DNA from: Chloroflexota bacterium
GTDB taxonomy: Bacteria > Chloroflexota > Ktedonobacteria > Ktedonobacterales > Ktedonobacteraceae
Direction: 5' to 3'
NCBI GenBank assembly: GCA_005881495.1
Contig: VBHI01000089.1
Span: forward strand, 1-13,154
Length of the DNA stretch: 13,154 nucleotides
Shown here: piece after piece, positions 1 through 7,540 of the stretch
Position numbering within the stretch: the first letter of the stretch is position 1
How the letters are laid out: the number at the start of each line of letters is the position of its first letter
Position numbers and translations under genes: made by a program
Notes under the pieces: model-generated
Seen by the model: only the letters and a program-made list of their open reading frames with translations
Told to the model about the DNA's origin: nothing
The model's database searches: none

Positions 1-2
1 TG

Positions 3-710
3 TTGCATATGCTTGCTGCCTCCAGACCGGTCACGCTCGCAGCCGGAGAGGTGTTGCTGCATGAAGGTGAGTATGGGCGTGATTTGTACTTGATCCTGGA
101 AGGCCGCCTGGAGCTGGCCGCGGCCGTCATTGATAATGCAGAGTTGCTTGTGGCAATTCTCAGACGTGGCGAGTATGCCGGTGAGGATGGCATGCTTACG
201 GGACATCCATACAAAGCATCAGCGCGAGCACAGGTTTCCACGCTGGTCATGCAGGCGCCAGAGCAGGTAATGCAGCGGCTGATGGAGATTGTTCCCAGTG
301 TGCGCAACCACTTTGAAAGCTTTAACAACGCCCGTTCGCTACAATCTATCCTGAAACGTATGGCTCTCTTTCAAGGGGTCTCTGATGCCGATATCCAGTG
401 GCTGATCCAGCAGACGCCCGTGAAGCAGTATGAACGCGGTCAACAACTCTTTGCGCAGGATGAACAGGGCGTACAAAGCAGACGTCCTTCTCGTGAGACC
501 TTGCATATTCTCTTAGAGGGTTTTGTGAAGGTCGCACGTCGTACAGGGCAGAATCCAGGCGATGAACGCATTATCGCCTATCGCCAGGGGGGAGACTATT
601 TTGCCGGTGGTCTTGACCTGTTAGGCGATGGCCAGGCGGTGACAGTGTCGACCATCAACCGCTGCCGCGTAGCCGAGGTGCCGCGTCATACTCTGCTGGC
701 TCTATTCTAA
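3..710 (+). CDS. Tandem cyclic-nucleotide-binding-domain protein, N-terminal part of a broken cNBD-ferredoxin fusion (5' partial)
   Basis: This is probably the sensor part of a redox protein. Residues ~9-90 form one cNMP-binding-like beta-roll (GEVLLHEGEYGRDLYLILEG, then GEYAGEDGMLTG). Residues ~119-235 form a second (ALFQGVSDADIQWLIQQ, ILLEGFVKVARR, GGDYFAGGLDLLG). No helix-turn-helix follows, so this is not an ordinary CRP/FNR regulator. Whether it binds cAMP is unknown. The frame is open to the left edge, so the TTG at 3 need not be the start and the gene probably begins outside the window. It ends at TAA 708-710 in the middle of a typical domain end (LLALF, stop, RYPEVNQRF). The same frame then continues without a break into the ferredoxin at 723-1514. 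The best reading is one ancestral gene split by a nonsense mutation. Domain identity is confident; loss of function is inferred. Confidence 0.75.
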   Translation: MHMLAASRPVTLAAGEVLLHEGEYGRDLYLILEGRLELAAAVIDNAELLVAILRRGEYAGEDGMLTGHPYKASARAQVSTLVMQAPEQVMQRLMEIVPSVRNHFESFNNARSLQSILKRMALFQGVSDADIQWLIQQTPVKQYERGQQLFAQDEQGVQSRRPSRETLHILLEGFVKVARRTGQNPGDERIIAYRQGGDYFAGGLDLLGDGQAVTVSTINRCRVAEVPRHTLLALF

Positions 711-722
711 CGCTATCCAGAG

Positions 723-1514
723 GTGAACCAGCGCTTCGCTATGCGTATACAGGAATATCTTGAAACAACCGTATCAACCCGGGGCTATGCGCTTGCCACC
801 AGTTCGCAGCAGCATTTCGCTCCTGCTGGAAGGTTAGCCGACCTCAATGTACAGGCTGGGCTCCATTCACTGGTGAATGATGGCGTCGTTGAGGGGACCG
901 AGGTGCTGGTAATTGACCTGGACAAATGTATTCATTGTGATGAATGCGAAGAAGCATGCACGCGACGACATGGGCATTCGCGTATGAACCGCAAGGGGAT
1001 GGTCGTTGGTAATATCAGTATCGCCACTGCCTGTCGCCAGTGCCAGGACCCGGTATGTATGCTTTGCAGCCGGGCCGGTATTGCGCGCCATCCCAACGGC
1101 GAGGTCTATATTACCCAAAGCTGCATTGGCTGCGGCATCTGCGCGGAACGCTGTCCCTACGGAGCAATTTCCATTGTGAGCATTGAGGATGAGCATATTG
1201 CCAGTTCTTCCTGGCAACGCTTCAGTGGCTTCTTCACAAAAGGCGGGGGCAAAGAACGTGGACGCAAAACATTACCTGTAGTGAGCGCAGTCACTGCTGG
1301 CGGAAGCTACGCAGCGCCAGGGCCGTTCGATATCTCCTTACCGGCTAATGGTTACGATACCATGCGCAAGAAAGTGGCTATCAAGTGCGACCTGTGTGCC
1401 GGGTACGCCGACCAGGCATGTGTTCAGGCCTGTCCAACAGGAGCGGCGCTGCGCATCCAACCGACAACATTCTTTGGTTCAACCGAAGAGATTCTCAGCC
1501 GAAGGGCAAACTAA
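723..1514 (+). CDS. DmsB/HybA-type ferredoxin with four [4Fe-4S] clusters (C-terminal part of the broken fusion)
   Basis: This is an electron-transfer subunit expected to pass electrons between an oxidoreductase and a membrane partner. Counted from GTG 723, sixteen cysteines fall in four groups: C69/C72/C75/C79 (CIHCDECEEAC), C104/C107/C112/C115 (CRQCQDPVCMLC), C134/C137/C140/C144 (CIGCGICAERCPYGAI) and C222/C225/C233/C237 (CDLCAGYADQACVQACPTGA). This is the arrangement of the DmsB/NrfC/HybA family. No signal peptide is visible. The first ~60 residues do not belong to the ferredoxin fold and read as the tail of the preceding cNMP-binding domain. GTG 723 has no properly spaced ribosome binding site (AGAGG directly abuts it) and shares its frame with 3-710. 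Independent initiation is therefore doubtful, and the segment probably reads RYPEVNQRF from the upstream gene. It ends 13 nt before the cytochrome gene, suggesting one operon and one complex. Confidence 0.78.
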   Translation: MNQRFAMRIQEYLETTVSTRGYALATSSQQHFAPAGRLADLNVQAGLHSLVNDGVVEGTEVLVIDLDKCIHCDECEEACTRRHGHSRMNRKGMVVGNISIATACRQCQDPVCMLCSRAGIARHPNGEVYITQSCIGCGICAERCPYGAISIVSIEDEHIASSSWQRFSGFFTKGGGKERGRKTLPVVSAVTAGGSYAAPGPFDISLPANGYDTMRKKVAIKCDLCAGYADQACVQACPTGAALRIQPTTFFGSTEEILSRRAN

Positions 1515-1527
1515 GAAGGATCAATTG

Positions 1528-2400
1528 ATGGCACTGGTAACGAAACCACCTATGCAACAACGCACGGTTCGACGTATTTGGAAAACGCCTGGCTCACGGT
1601 TCAACTGGTTTTTCCTGCTTCTCTCCCTGGTCATCCTCGGGTGCGTCTACCTGCTCTATCGTTCCGCCCTTGCTACGCAGCTCTATCCCGGCCCATATAA
1701 TGATCCTTTTCGCCAATTCGGTATTGTTTCCTTTTGCCTGGTACTGCTGGTAGCCGCCTATACATTGCGCCGGCGTTTTGTACGTAGCCTTCCTGGCAAA
1801 GTGCAGAACTGGCTCTGGCTGCATATCTGGTTTGGCGTTATCAGTATCTTGATCGCCTTCATGCATGAAAACTTCCTCAATATCACCCATGATTTTGCCT
1901 TGAGTGTATCTCGTTTCACCGAAGCGTCCTTCGGAATGTCGGCCCTGTTAGCGCTGCTCCTGCTGGTGCTGACAGGTGTTCTTGGCCGGTTGCTGGATAT
2001 GTGGCAGGCGCGTGTCATCGCCAGCGAGGCCGATACCAATGGGGTAGGTATCACGCGTGCTGTTGAGGATCGGCTGTTTGAACTGGAGTTAGCGATTGAA
2101 CGACTCAGCGCGGGCAAATCAGCCCAATTCAAGCAGTATTGCGACCAGGCCATACAGATGCAAGGCGCGCTTCCACAACTCTTACCAGTGCTGGCTCCTC
2201 ATGAAGTCAAGGACTTTCAACGCGCCTATGAAGTACTCGGCGACCGCGCCCAGCTTGAACATTCACTGCTGCGCCAGCGACGCGCACGCCTGCTTATGCG
2301 CATGTGGCGCTATCTACATATTTCTTTGGCTTGCCTTGCGGTTGTCGTCATTGGTTATCATAGTCTATTTGAGTTGTGGAAGATGCTGGTTTTGCCTTGA
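1528..2400 (+). CDS. Diheme cytochrome b-like integral membrane protein
   Basis: This 290-residue membrane protein probably exchanges electrons between the ferredoxin just upstream and the quinone pool or another membrane partner. About five hydrophobic helices are seen, near residues 26-46, 64-82, 96-115, 133-155 and 262-284. Two carry histidines spaced H-x13-H: H99/H113 (LHIWFGV to AFMHENF) and H264/H278 (LHISLAC to GYHSLFE). Two such pairs are the classical way of holding two b hemes. A charged, probably cytoplasmic segment (about 158-255, rich in E, R and Q) separates the last two helices. The ATG at 1528 is preferred over in-frame starts back to 1348 because AAGGA (1516-1520) lies seven bases before it, and the earlier starts overlap the ferredoxin gene. 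The heme role is inferred from residue spacing; the substrate is unknown. Confidence 0.7.
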   Translation: MALVTKPPMQQRTVRRIWKTPGSRFNWFFLLLSLVILGCVYLLYRSALATQLYPGPYNDPFRQFGIVSFCLVLLVAAYTLRRRFVRSLPGKVQNWLWLHIWFGVISILIAFMHENFLNITHDFALSVSRFTEASFGMSALLALLLLVLTGVLGRLLDMWQARVIASEADTNGVGITRAVEDRLFELELAIERLSAGKSAQFKQYCDQAIQMQGALPQLLPVLAPHEVKDFQRAYEVLGDRAQLEHSLLRQRRARLLMRMWRYLHISLACLAVVVIGYHSLFELWKMLVLP

Positions 2401-2408
2401 TAAGGCTC

Positions 2409-2427
2409 CCAGAGGTCGACCGCAAGG
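2409..2427. repeat. Dispersed GGTCGACC intergenic repeat, left copy
   Basis: The 19 bases CCAGAGGTCGACCGCAAGG just after the cytochrome stop recur exactly at 10090-10108. GGTCGACC is self-complementary. A degenerate copy of the theme (AGAGGACGACCG) follows at about 2433. It is probably a dispersed intergenic repeat, with no evident function. Confidence 0.6.
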
Positions 2428-2544
2428 CCAGCAGAGGACGACCGATATGCATCAAACTAAGACACAGGTCCCGGATTCCAGAGGGCGAGGGCGGCTGGGC
2501 ATAAGAGCAGAGAGTGCACGTCGTTGAATGGGATGGCCCATTCT

Positions 2545-2781
2545 TGTCACCCTGAGCGCAGCGAAGGGTCTGTCCCGCTGGGTCTCGGGATGCTTCGTTG
2601 CCCTCAGCGTGATAGGGTGGGTGCCCTTGTCACCCTGAGCGTAGCGAAGGGTCTGTCTGGATGGGCGTCGAGATGCTTCGCTGCTCTCAGCATGACAGGG
2701 TGCCCTTGTCACCCTGAGCGTAGCGAAGGGTCTGTCCCGCTGGGCCTCGGGATGCTTCGTTGCCCTCAGCATGACCAGGGT
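2545..2781. repeat. Three tandem imperfect-palindrome repeats (MITE/REP-like)
   Basis: There are three units at 2545-2618, 2628-2701 and 2707-2781, each ~75 bp and starting every 79-83 bp. Each starts TGTCACCCTGAGCG(C/T)AGCGAAGG and ends with the approximate reverse complement (GATGCTTCGYTGCYCTCAGCRTGA). Each unit could therefore fold into a long imperfect hairpin. Units 1 and 3 are more alike (CCGCTGGG centre) than unit 2 (TGGATGGG centre). The family is a widespread non-coding repeat whose spurious translation reads CHPERSEGS. It may be a non-autonomous mobile repeat or a transcript-end structure between the cytochrome operon and the next gene. Confidence 0.8.
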
Positions 2782-2972
2782 CTCACGGTAAAAAGAAGCT
2801 CTGCGCATCTGGACAGCAACGGGAAATAATGGTAGATTGAGGGCGTTTCCTAACCATCGAGCGTCTCGCTGTAATTCAAAAGATCAGCTTAATGCATCAA
2901 ATGTTGTAAAATGAAACGGCAAAAACTGGCCTGGGTAGCATCTATGGCAGTATTCAGGCGCCCATCAGATAG
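2782..2972. other. Intergenic region with no recognised gene
   Basis: This AT-richer stretch between the palindromic repeats and the ribosome binding site of the beta-propeller gene should hold that gene's promoter. I could not find a convincing -35/-10 pair. No RNA gene or strong hairpin was seen. Confidence 0.5.
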
Positions 2973-2989
2973 AAGGAGGCTCTTTTATA
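2973..2989 (+). promoter_or_regulatory. Shine-Dalgarno site in front of a probable degraded or ATA start codon
   Basis: AAGGAGG at 2973-2979 is followed, after an ideal 7-nt spacer, by ATA at 2987-2989. That ATA is in frame with the beta-propeller protein and would give a natural lipoprotein signal (n-region SKSCTRLASLRSSV, then the hydrophobic core). The first standard start, ATG 3035, has no such site. ATA is best read as a former ATG or a rare near-cognate start. Confidence 0.45.
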
Positions 2990-3034
2990 GTTAGCAAATC
3001 TTGTACTCGTCTCGCATCACTTCGCAGTTCAGTC

Positions 3035-3568
3035 ATGCTTGCACTGCTCCTGTTGCTTGCCGGCCTGGTGGGTGGATGCGCTACATCGTCACCGCCTGGC
3101 CCATCGCCAACGTCCACTCCCACACCAGGAATCAGAGGCATCTTCCATGAGTACGCACTCCCTCCATCAAAGCTTGCGCCAGGCGATATCGTAGCGGGCC
3201 CAGATGGCAATCTCTGGTTCACCGAAGTGGCTAACGGCCAGACTGGCAAGATCGGGCGCATCACCCTGACAGGTACCGTTAGTGAGTTCTCATTGCCCAC
3301 AGCAAATGCTCTCGCTCTCGATATCATAGCGGGCCCAGATGGCAATCTCTGGTTCAGCGAAGGAAACAAGATCGGGCGCATCACGCCATCGGGGAAAATC
3401 AGCGAGTTCTCGCTCGCTCCTCACACCTCTGCCCAGCGTATCGCAGCAGGGCCAGACGGCAACCTGTGGTTCACCGAAGAAGACTCGATCGGGCGTATGA
3501 CCCTTACAGGCCAGATCAGCGAGTTTCCACTCCCTCCTTCCCATAGAGGGCCTCTTGGCATCACAGCG
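3035..3568 (+). pseudogene. Virginiamycin B lyase-like beta-propeller lipoprotein, N-terminal half (split by transposon)
   Basis: This is the front half of an exported seven-bladed beta-propeller. It starts with a lipoprotein signal (LLLLLAGLVGGC lipobox, cysteine 16 from ATG 3035), then a proline/serine/threonine linker. Blades follow with the repeated motif (I)xAGPDGNLWF(T/S)E, then KIGRIT, then G.(I/V)SEF.LP. Three blades are complete and the fourth stops at GIT-A. Codons after 3568 come from the transposon end and give TGCATR before a stop at 3592. Blades 1 and 2 share a perfect 30-bp stretch (3192-3221 and 3327-3356), showing recent repeat duplication. The family includes streptogramin lyases, but most members have unknown function, so lyase activity is not claimed. 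The translated start may be 2987 (ATA). The second half is at 9549-10012. Confidence 0.85.
3564..3568 (+). repeat. Target-site duplication CAGCG, left copy
   Basis: CAGCG directly precedes the left terminal repeat and matches 9549-9553 after the right repeat. Keeping one copy restores the host frame. Confidence 0.9.
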
Positions 3569-3590
3569 CCCACGGGATGCGCAACGAGAT
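3569..3590 (+). repeat. Left terminal inverted repeat of the transposon
   Basis: The 22 bases beginning CCCACGGGATGCGCAAC are the exact reverse complement of 9527-9548. Weaker inverted similarity (AGCT, GAGCAA/CAAGCAA, AGAG) continues ~25 bp inward on both sides, as expected of transposase-binding ends. Confidence 0.92.
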
Positions 3591-3740
3591 AAGCTCAAGC
3601 AAAGAGGGAAGAAATAGATTGCTAGTGCTGCTATATCGTAAAAAGGCCCGAGGAAAGCGCCAATGATCGATGTGGCTCAATATGGAAAAGCAGCCAGGTC
3701 AGATGGTATCGAGGAAAGAAACAAAGCCTGCGGCGATCGG

Positions 3741-5794
3741 TTAGGCGGTAGCAAGCAACTCAAAGCCGAAGGCGTGGGCGAAGGTGGCGGTTAGACCGTG
3801 GAGCGTGACGAAAAGCCTGGGAGCGTCAGCTGGACGGGCATTACGGGCCAGCCGCTGCTCCCAGGAGAGACGCCAATGCGCGCGCTGGGCGCGAGTCAAG
3901 ACGTTCTCAGAGGGCGTGGTAACCGGCGCTTGCGTTGGCGCGGAGCCGCTGGTCAAGCCAACTGTTTCGCTGCGAACCACCTTGAGCCATGCTCGCCGGA
4001 TGCCACAGCGTGGCCAATCTTTCCAGAGCATCGGAGCAAGGGGCAGCGATGGAGGCTCGTTGATGTGGGTGGGAGAGCCATCCGAGGGGGTGGAGGAGGA
4101 GAGCGGCCAAATTACTGCACTCACCCGTCGCGGCTTAATCGTGGCGGTGCTTTCTTGACACTGCGCACGCAAAGGACAGGAGCGACAATGGCCGCTGCGC
4201 GCGGCATACAAGACTCGCAGCGAGCCATCGCGTTCGGGACGCCGTTCTTGGGGATACAACGGGCGGTCGGCAGGGCAACGCAGTGTCCCATCAGGTTGAA
4301 GGGGAAAGGCAGAGCCGGGAAAGCCGCCGGTAAACGAAGGCCGTGCCCATTGGGCAGGACCATACGTCACCGAAGATGGGTGCTTCGAGATGGGTGCAGG
4401 TGAGCCTCCCCGAGTAGGCGGGACTGCCGTAGCTTTGGCAAATTCCGTCGTGCGCAGTTCGGACGAGGAAAGCTTTTGCCCCAGTTCTAGGCGCAGGTTC
4501 CACACCCATTGCGCGAGGATTTGGCAAAATTCCTGGCCGCATGGCGTATGGGAGAACCACCGGTCCGCGTCCTGCTCCACATCTTCATCGGTGAGCACCG
4601 TTTCAAACGAGCCGCGATGCAGGTACAGATCAAGCACATCCGAGGAGGTAAAAGCCGGCGAGGGAAGGGCGCTGACAAACAGCTCATAGACAGTGCCATA
4701 ACGCTCGATACCAACTGGCGCAGGAGAAGAGGTGGCAGCATGGGTGGCCACTACCAAGCGCACGCTGGGTCCAGTTGGGGTCAAGGGAATGCTCTCGCAA
4801 TCATAGAGCGTGCGCGTCATCCCACTTTCCGGATGGGTACTCACCTGATCCGGTGCATGTGCAAGTGCCTGCTGGACGACCTCCAGATCCAGGAGACGGT
4901 AGTCACGACTGCGGGCAATCACGCCGAGACCGGCGGCCAGAACATCGAGGAGCGGAGCAGCGTCGCCATAGAGACCATCGAGACGAAGCAGCACGGAAGC
5001 AGGAGAAAGCCCCAGTTTGGTCGCATAGTCAGTGATCACCGCAATGGCCCGCAGCAGTTCGCCACGGTAATCCCCATTGCCCGGTCCCCCAAACGTACCC
5101 AGGAACTGGTGAGTATGTGTCTGGAGCAGGACTGTGCGGGTGCGCACGACTTCTCCCGTTTGCGCCCCTGATAGCCCGGCGCGCAGACAGCCTCGAAACG
5201 ACGATGGGGGGCGGGCAGCGATTCCAGCCGCGGGAGTGCCCGTTGACGGGCAGCGTGTCGCGTTCCATCCACATCGACCACCAGCCAGTGCTCTCCCATT
5301 CGGTCGAACACGCCGCCAAGGGAAGCAAATGGATTCCGGGCTAGCAGATCCTCTTGAAAGCGCGCACGCAGGGCTTCCACGGTGGGCTGATCGAGAGCGG
5401 CAAGAAAGCGGGAAAGGGTTGAGCGATGGGGCAAACGGTTTCGCCCAAACAAGGCCATGAACGACTCAGCAAACGGAGCAAGCCGCTCGTAAAAAGCCAG
5501 CAGGGTAGATTCGCCCGAAAGAATATAGCCGATCAGCACAGCAACAAAATCGATGAGGTCGTAGTGGCCAAAGCGGGCACGGGCGAAGCGCACCTGGCCC
5601 TGGATGGTTTTGAGCATACCCTCATGGGTGAGAACCTGAGCAAAGGCTGCCACTTCTCCCATCCAGGAAGGAATGGCGGGCTTCGATTCCGGAGTAATCT
5701 GGATCGTGACTGGAGAAAGTGTCATACGATGAGGGGGTCCTCCTTCTGCGGAAACAGATGCATTGCTCTCTTTTCCTTTCTTAGGAGACACCAC
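3741..5794 (-). pseudogene. DDE transposase of IS4-superfamily type, with a -1 frameshift
   Basis: This catalyses (or once did) movement of the element. The first part (5794 down to about 5157) includes VVDVDGT, the likely first catalytic Asp. The second part (open from about 5147 to 3741) contains LLRLDGLYGDAAPL (second Asp) and LYLHRGSFE (Y-x2-R-x3-E, catalytic Glu). It ends with a zinc-binding-like C-x2-C-x5-C stretch (HCRSCPLRAQC). The frames differ by -1. Adding one G to the GGG complementary to 5155-5157 joins GYQGRKR smoothly to GEVVRTRTVLLQ, giving ~680 residues. No standard slippery heptamer is present, so a real mutation or a sequencing error is likelier than programmed shifting. 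Start is uncertain: GTG 5794 has AGGAG too close, and ATG 5725 has AAGGAGG somewhat too far. This is larger than most IS4-type transposases. Confidence 0.82.
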
Positions 5795-5807
5795 TCCTCG
5801 CTCTTTT

Positions 5808-5868
5808 GCCAGGGAGAGCGGTCATATGAGCGGGAAAATCTCCAATATGACCGTTCTGTTTCCCTGGC
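5808..5868. promoter_or_regulatory. Nested double inverted repeat upstream of the transposase
   Basis: Outer arms are GCCAGGGA (5808-5815) and TCCCTGGC (5861-5868). Inner arms are CGGTCATAT (5819-5827) and ATATGACCG (5845-5853), with a 17-base centre. All arms match perfectly. The site lies just upstream of the transposase start and downstream of the cytochrome-like gene. It could be a terminator-like or protective hairpin limiting read-through from cargo into the transposase, an operator, or an internal transposase-binding site. Confidence 0.55.
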
Positions 5869-5959
5869 ACGTTGGTCGTGTTCTCCCCTGGCTCCGTTAG
5901 AAAAGAGATTGCCAACATGAAAGAACATCACCTCAAGGGTCCGAACTCTCATCCGCGAG

Positions 5960-6718
5960 TCACCGTCCATCTCCCACCAGTCTCCACGGTCTGGTGACCA
6001 GAAGCGCAAGGATGGCGGCAAGCAGGCCAACGATCATGGGAGCAGGGATCGTCTCGTTCGTCTGGCTCCAGACCATCCACGGAGCAGCACCGGGAAACAG
6101 GAGGATGGCGGCGACCACGCCGGCCAGTAGCGCGCCAAGGTTCATGCCGAGCCGGCGCCCACGTCCCGAGGCATTGTTCTTGTCGGATGGTTTGCTCCAG
6201 TCGTCCGTGACGAGACGTGGAACCCGCCGGATGTGGGCGAGGACATGGATGGCGATCAGAGGGAGCCAGACCAGGACACTGAACCCGTGCAGGGGGAGGA
6301 GTGGGCCAGCAAAACGCGGGCCGGTCACCATGAGTCCGATCCCGCTGCCGATGACCACGAGCGTCGTGGCGATGAGCAGCGGGGCCATCACCCGCAGCGC
6401 CAGGTGGGGTGGGCCTCTGCGTACAAAGGCGGGCGATCCAGTGTAGTAGCGTAAGAAGCGCCATCCGGTACTGCCGAGCTTGACGATGAGCGGGCCGGCC
6501 AGGAACACTCCGACAAAAACGTGTATGGACAGCAACGTACGCAGAATCGCTGCGCTTACAAGCTCCACCAGGATCAGCACGAGGAGCACTGCGCCAGCCA
6601 GCGCGGTCATTCGTTCGTTGCCGTCCACTGCGGATTGCCTGTCACCATTGTGTTCGGATGTATGGGCCTGTCCCGATGGGCGCACGGGGCTCTCGGCATC
6701 TCGCTCTCGTGATTTCAT
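5960..6718 (-). CDS. Cytochrome b561/DUF4405-like integral membrane protein (transposon cargo)
   Basis: This 252-residue membrane protein has about six hydrophobic helices (roughly 38-58, 63-83, 108-132, 144-165, 190-210 and 226-243) after a hydrophilic, charged N-terminus of ~35 residues. Histidines at helix edges (H66, H105, H144, H158, H162) include an H144-x13-H158 pair (LPLHGFSVLVWLPLIAIHV), the pattern of heme-binding helices in b-type cytochromes and DUF4405-like proteins. Heme binding is therefore plausible but unproven. The start is well supported by AGGAGGA six bases before ATG 6718. The gene begins 18 nt after the ABC permease stop and is the last gene of the exporter operon. A membrane redox protein joined to an ABC-2 exporter is unusual; it may be an accessory of the transporter or an independent passenger. 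Confidence 0.65.
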   Translation of the reverse strand: MKSRERDAESPVRPSGQAHTSEHNGDRQSAVDGNERMTALAGAVLLVLILVELVSAAILRTLLSIHVFVGVFLAGPLIVKLGSTGWRFLRYYTGSPAFVRRGPPHLALRVMAPLLIATTLVVIGSGIGLMVTGPRFAGPLLPLHGFSVLVWLPLIAIHVLAHIRRVPRLVTDDWSKPSDKNNASGRGRRLGMNLGALLAGVVAAILLFPGAAPWMVWSQTNETIPAPMIVGLLAAILALLVTRPWRLVGDGR

Positions 6719-6736
6719 GACGCTTCCTCCTGTCAG

Positions 6737-7540
6737 CTACGCGTTGATATCCTGACGCCGGAACACCACAGCGCTCACCACGACAAAGCCGACCATCCAC
6801 AGCAGCGCCACAAGAAGAGCAACAGGGTAGCCCTGGGGAGGAGTGGGACCGACAGTCGAGGGAAAGGTTGAGCCCGGCAGAAAGTTGAGGACACGGACAG
6901 GGAACCACCTGGACCCTTCCTGCCACACCATGGCAATCACTCCCTCCGGGACCAGAACGTAAGCCAGGGCAATCCCTACGGCGGCGCCCACCGAGCGCGT
7001 CAGCACGGCGATCAGCATTCCCAGCAGACTGATGCCGACGAGACAGAGCACCTCATTGCCGAAGAAAGAAAGAAAGGTGCGCATTCCTTCAGACGAGGTC
7101 CAGGCAGCCGTCGAGATCCCCTGAGCGTGCGCTGCGGCGAGGATGAGCGCGGCACTGATTGCCAGGGTCAGCGTGGCGGAAATGGAAACGCCGAGCAACA
7201 GCGCAAGCATCTTGCCTGAAAGCAGGCGCAGCCGTCTCGGCTCGCGCACCAGCAGGTTGCGCAGGGTTCCCTGGGACCATTCCGCAGCGATGTTCGAGGT
7301 GACCATGATGAGCGCGATCACAATGATCAGGGACCGCGCCTGGCCCACAACGGTGATCAGTCCTTGCGGCGTCGGGAACGCCTGAATGAGAGGGGTGAGT
7401 TCCGGTCCAGTGGCTCCGGATGTGATCTGATGGAAGGTCAGGTAGGCGATAAAAGCGGTGGCGAGGATCATCACTCCCGAACCTGCCAGGACGCTCCAGC
7501 GGCGGAACTTGAGCAACTCGCTGCGAAACGCACGCATCAT
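6737..7540 (-). CDS. ABC-2 family transporter permease (transposon cargo)
   Basis: This is the membrane half of an ABC exporter, 267 residues. It starts with a cytoplasmic amphipathic stretch (MMRAFRSELLKFRRW), followed by about six transmembrane segments (near 16-35, 62-81, 109-135, 160-181, 184-203 and 238-259). The motif EWSQGTLRNLLVREPRRLRLLSGK (86-110) after the second helix is typical of ABC-2 permeases of bacitracin, lantibiotic and multidrug exporters. ATG 7540 is chosen because its ATG overlaps the ATPase stop as ATGA, and AAAGGAG lies seven bases upstream. The open frame running to 7849 is only overlap with the ATPase gene. It pairs with the upstream ATPase by translational coupling. 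The substrate cannot be read from the sequence. Confidence 0.88.
   Translation of the reverse strand: MMRAFRSELLKFRRWSVLAGSGVMILATAFIAYLTFHQITSGATGPELTPLIQAFPTPQGLITVVGQARSLIIVIALIMVTSNIAAEWSQGTLRNLLVREPRRLRLLSGKMLALLLGVSISATLTLAISAALILAAAHAQGISTAAWTSSEGMRTFLSFFGNEVLCLVGISLLGMLIAVLTRSVGAAVGIALAYVLVPEGVIAMVWQEGSRWFPVRVLNFLPGSTFPSTVGPTPPQGYPVALLVALLWMVGFVVVSAVVFRRQDINA

Noticed and set aside
1348..1527. Longer N-terminus for the cytochrome b-like protein
   Set aside because: It overlaps the ferredoxin's fourth cluster in another frame. ATG 1528 has a good ribosome binding site.
2545..2781. CRISPR array
   Set aside because: Repeats are ~75 bp, palindromic along their length and separated by only 5-9 bp, so there are no spacers.
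2452..2829. Open frames on both strands encoding CHPERSEGS-type peptides
   Set aside because: They are translations of the non-coding palindromic repeat array; this peptide is a well-known artefact.
4509..5171. Plus-strand frames across the transposase
   Set aside because: They lie opposite the catalytic motifs of the transposase and read as arbitrary arginine-rich sequence.
5147..5175. Programmed -1 frameshift of the transposase
   Set aside because: No A-AAA-AAG or similar slippery heptamer is visible at the junction; a one-base loss in a G run explains it more simply.
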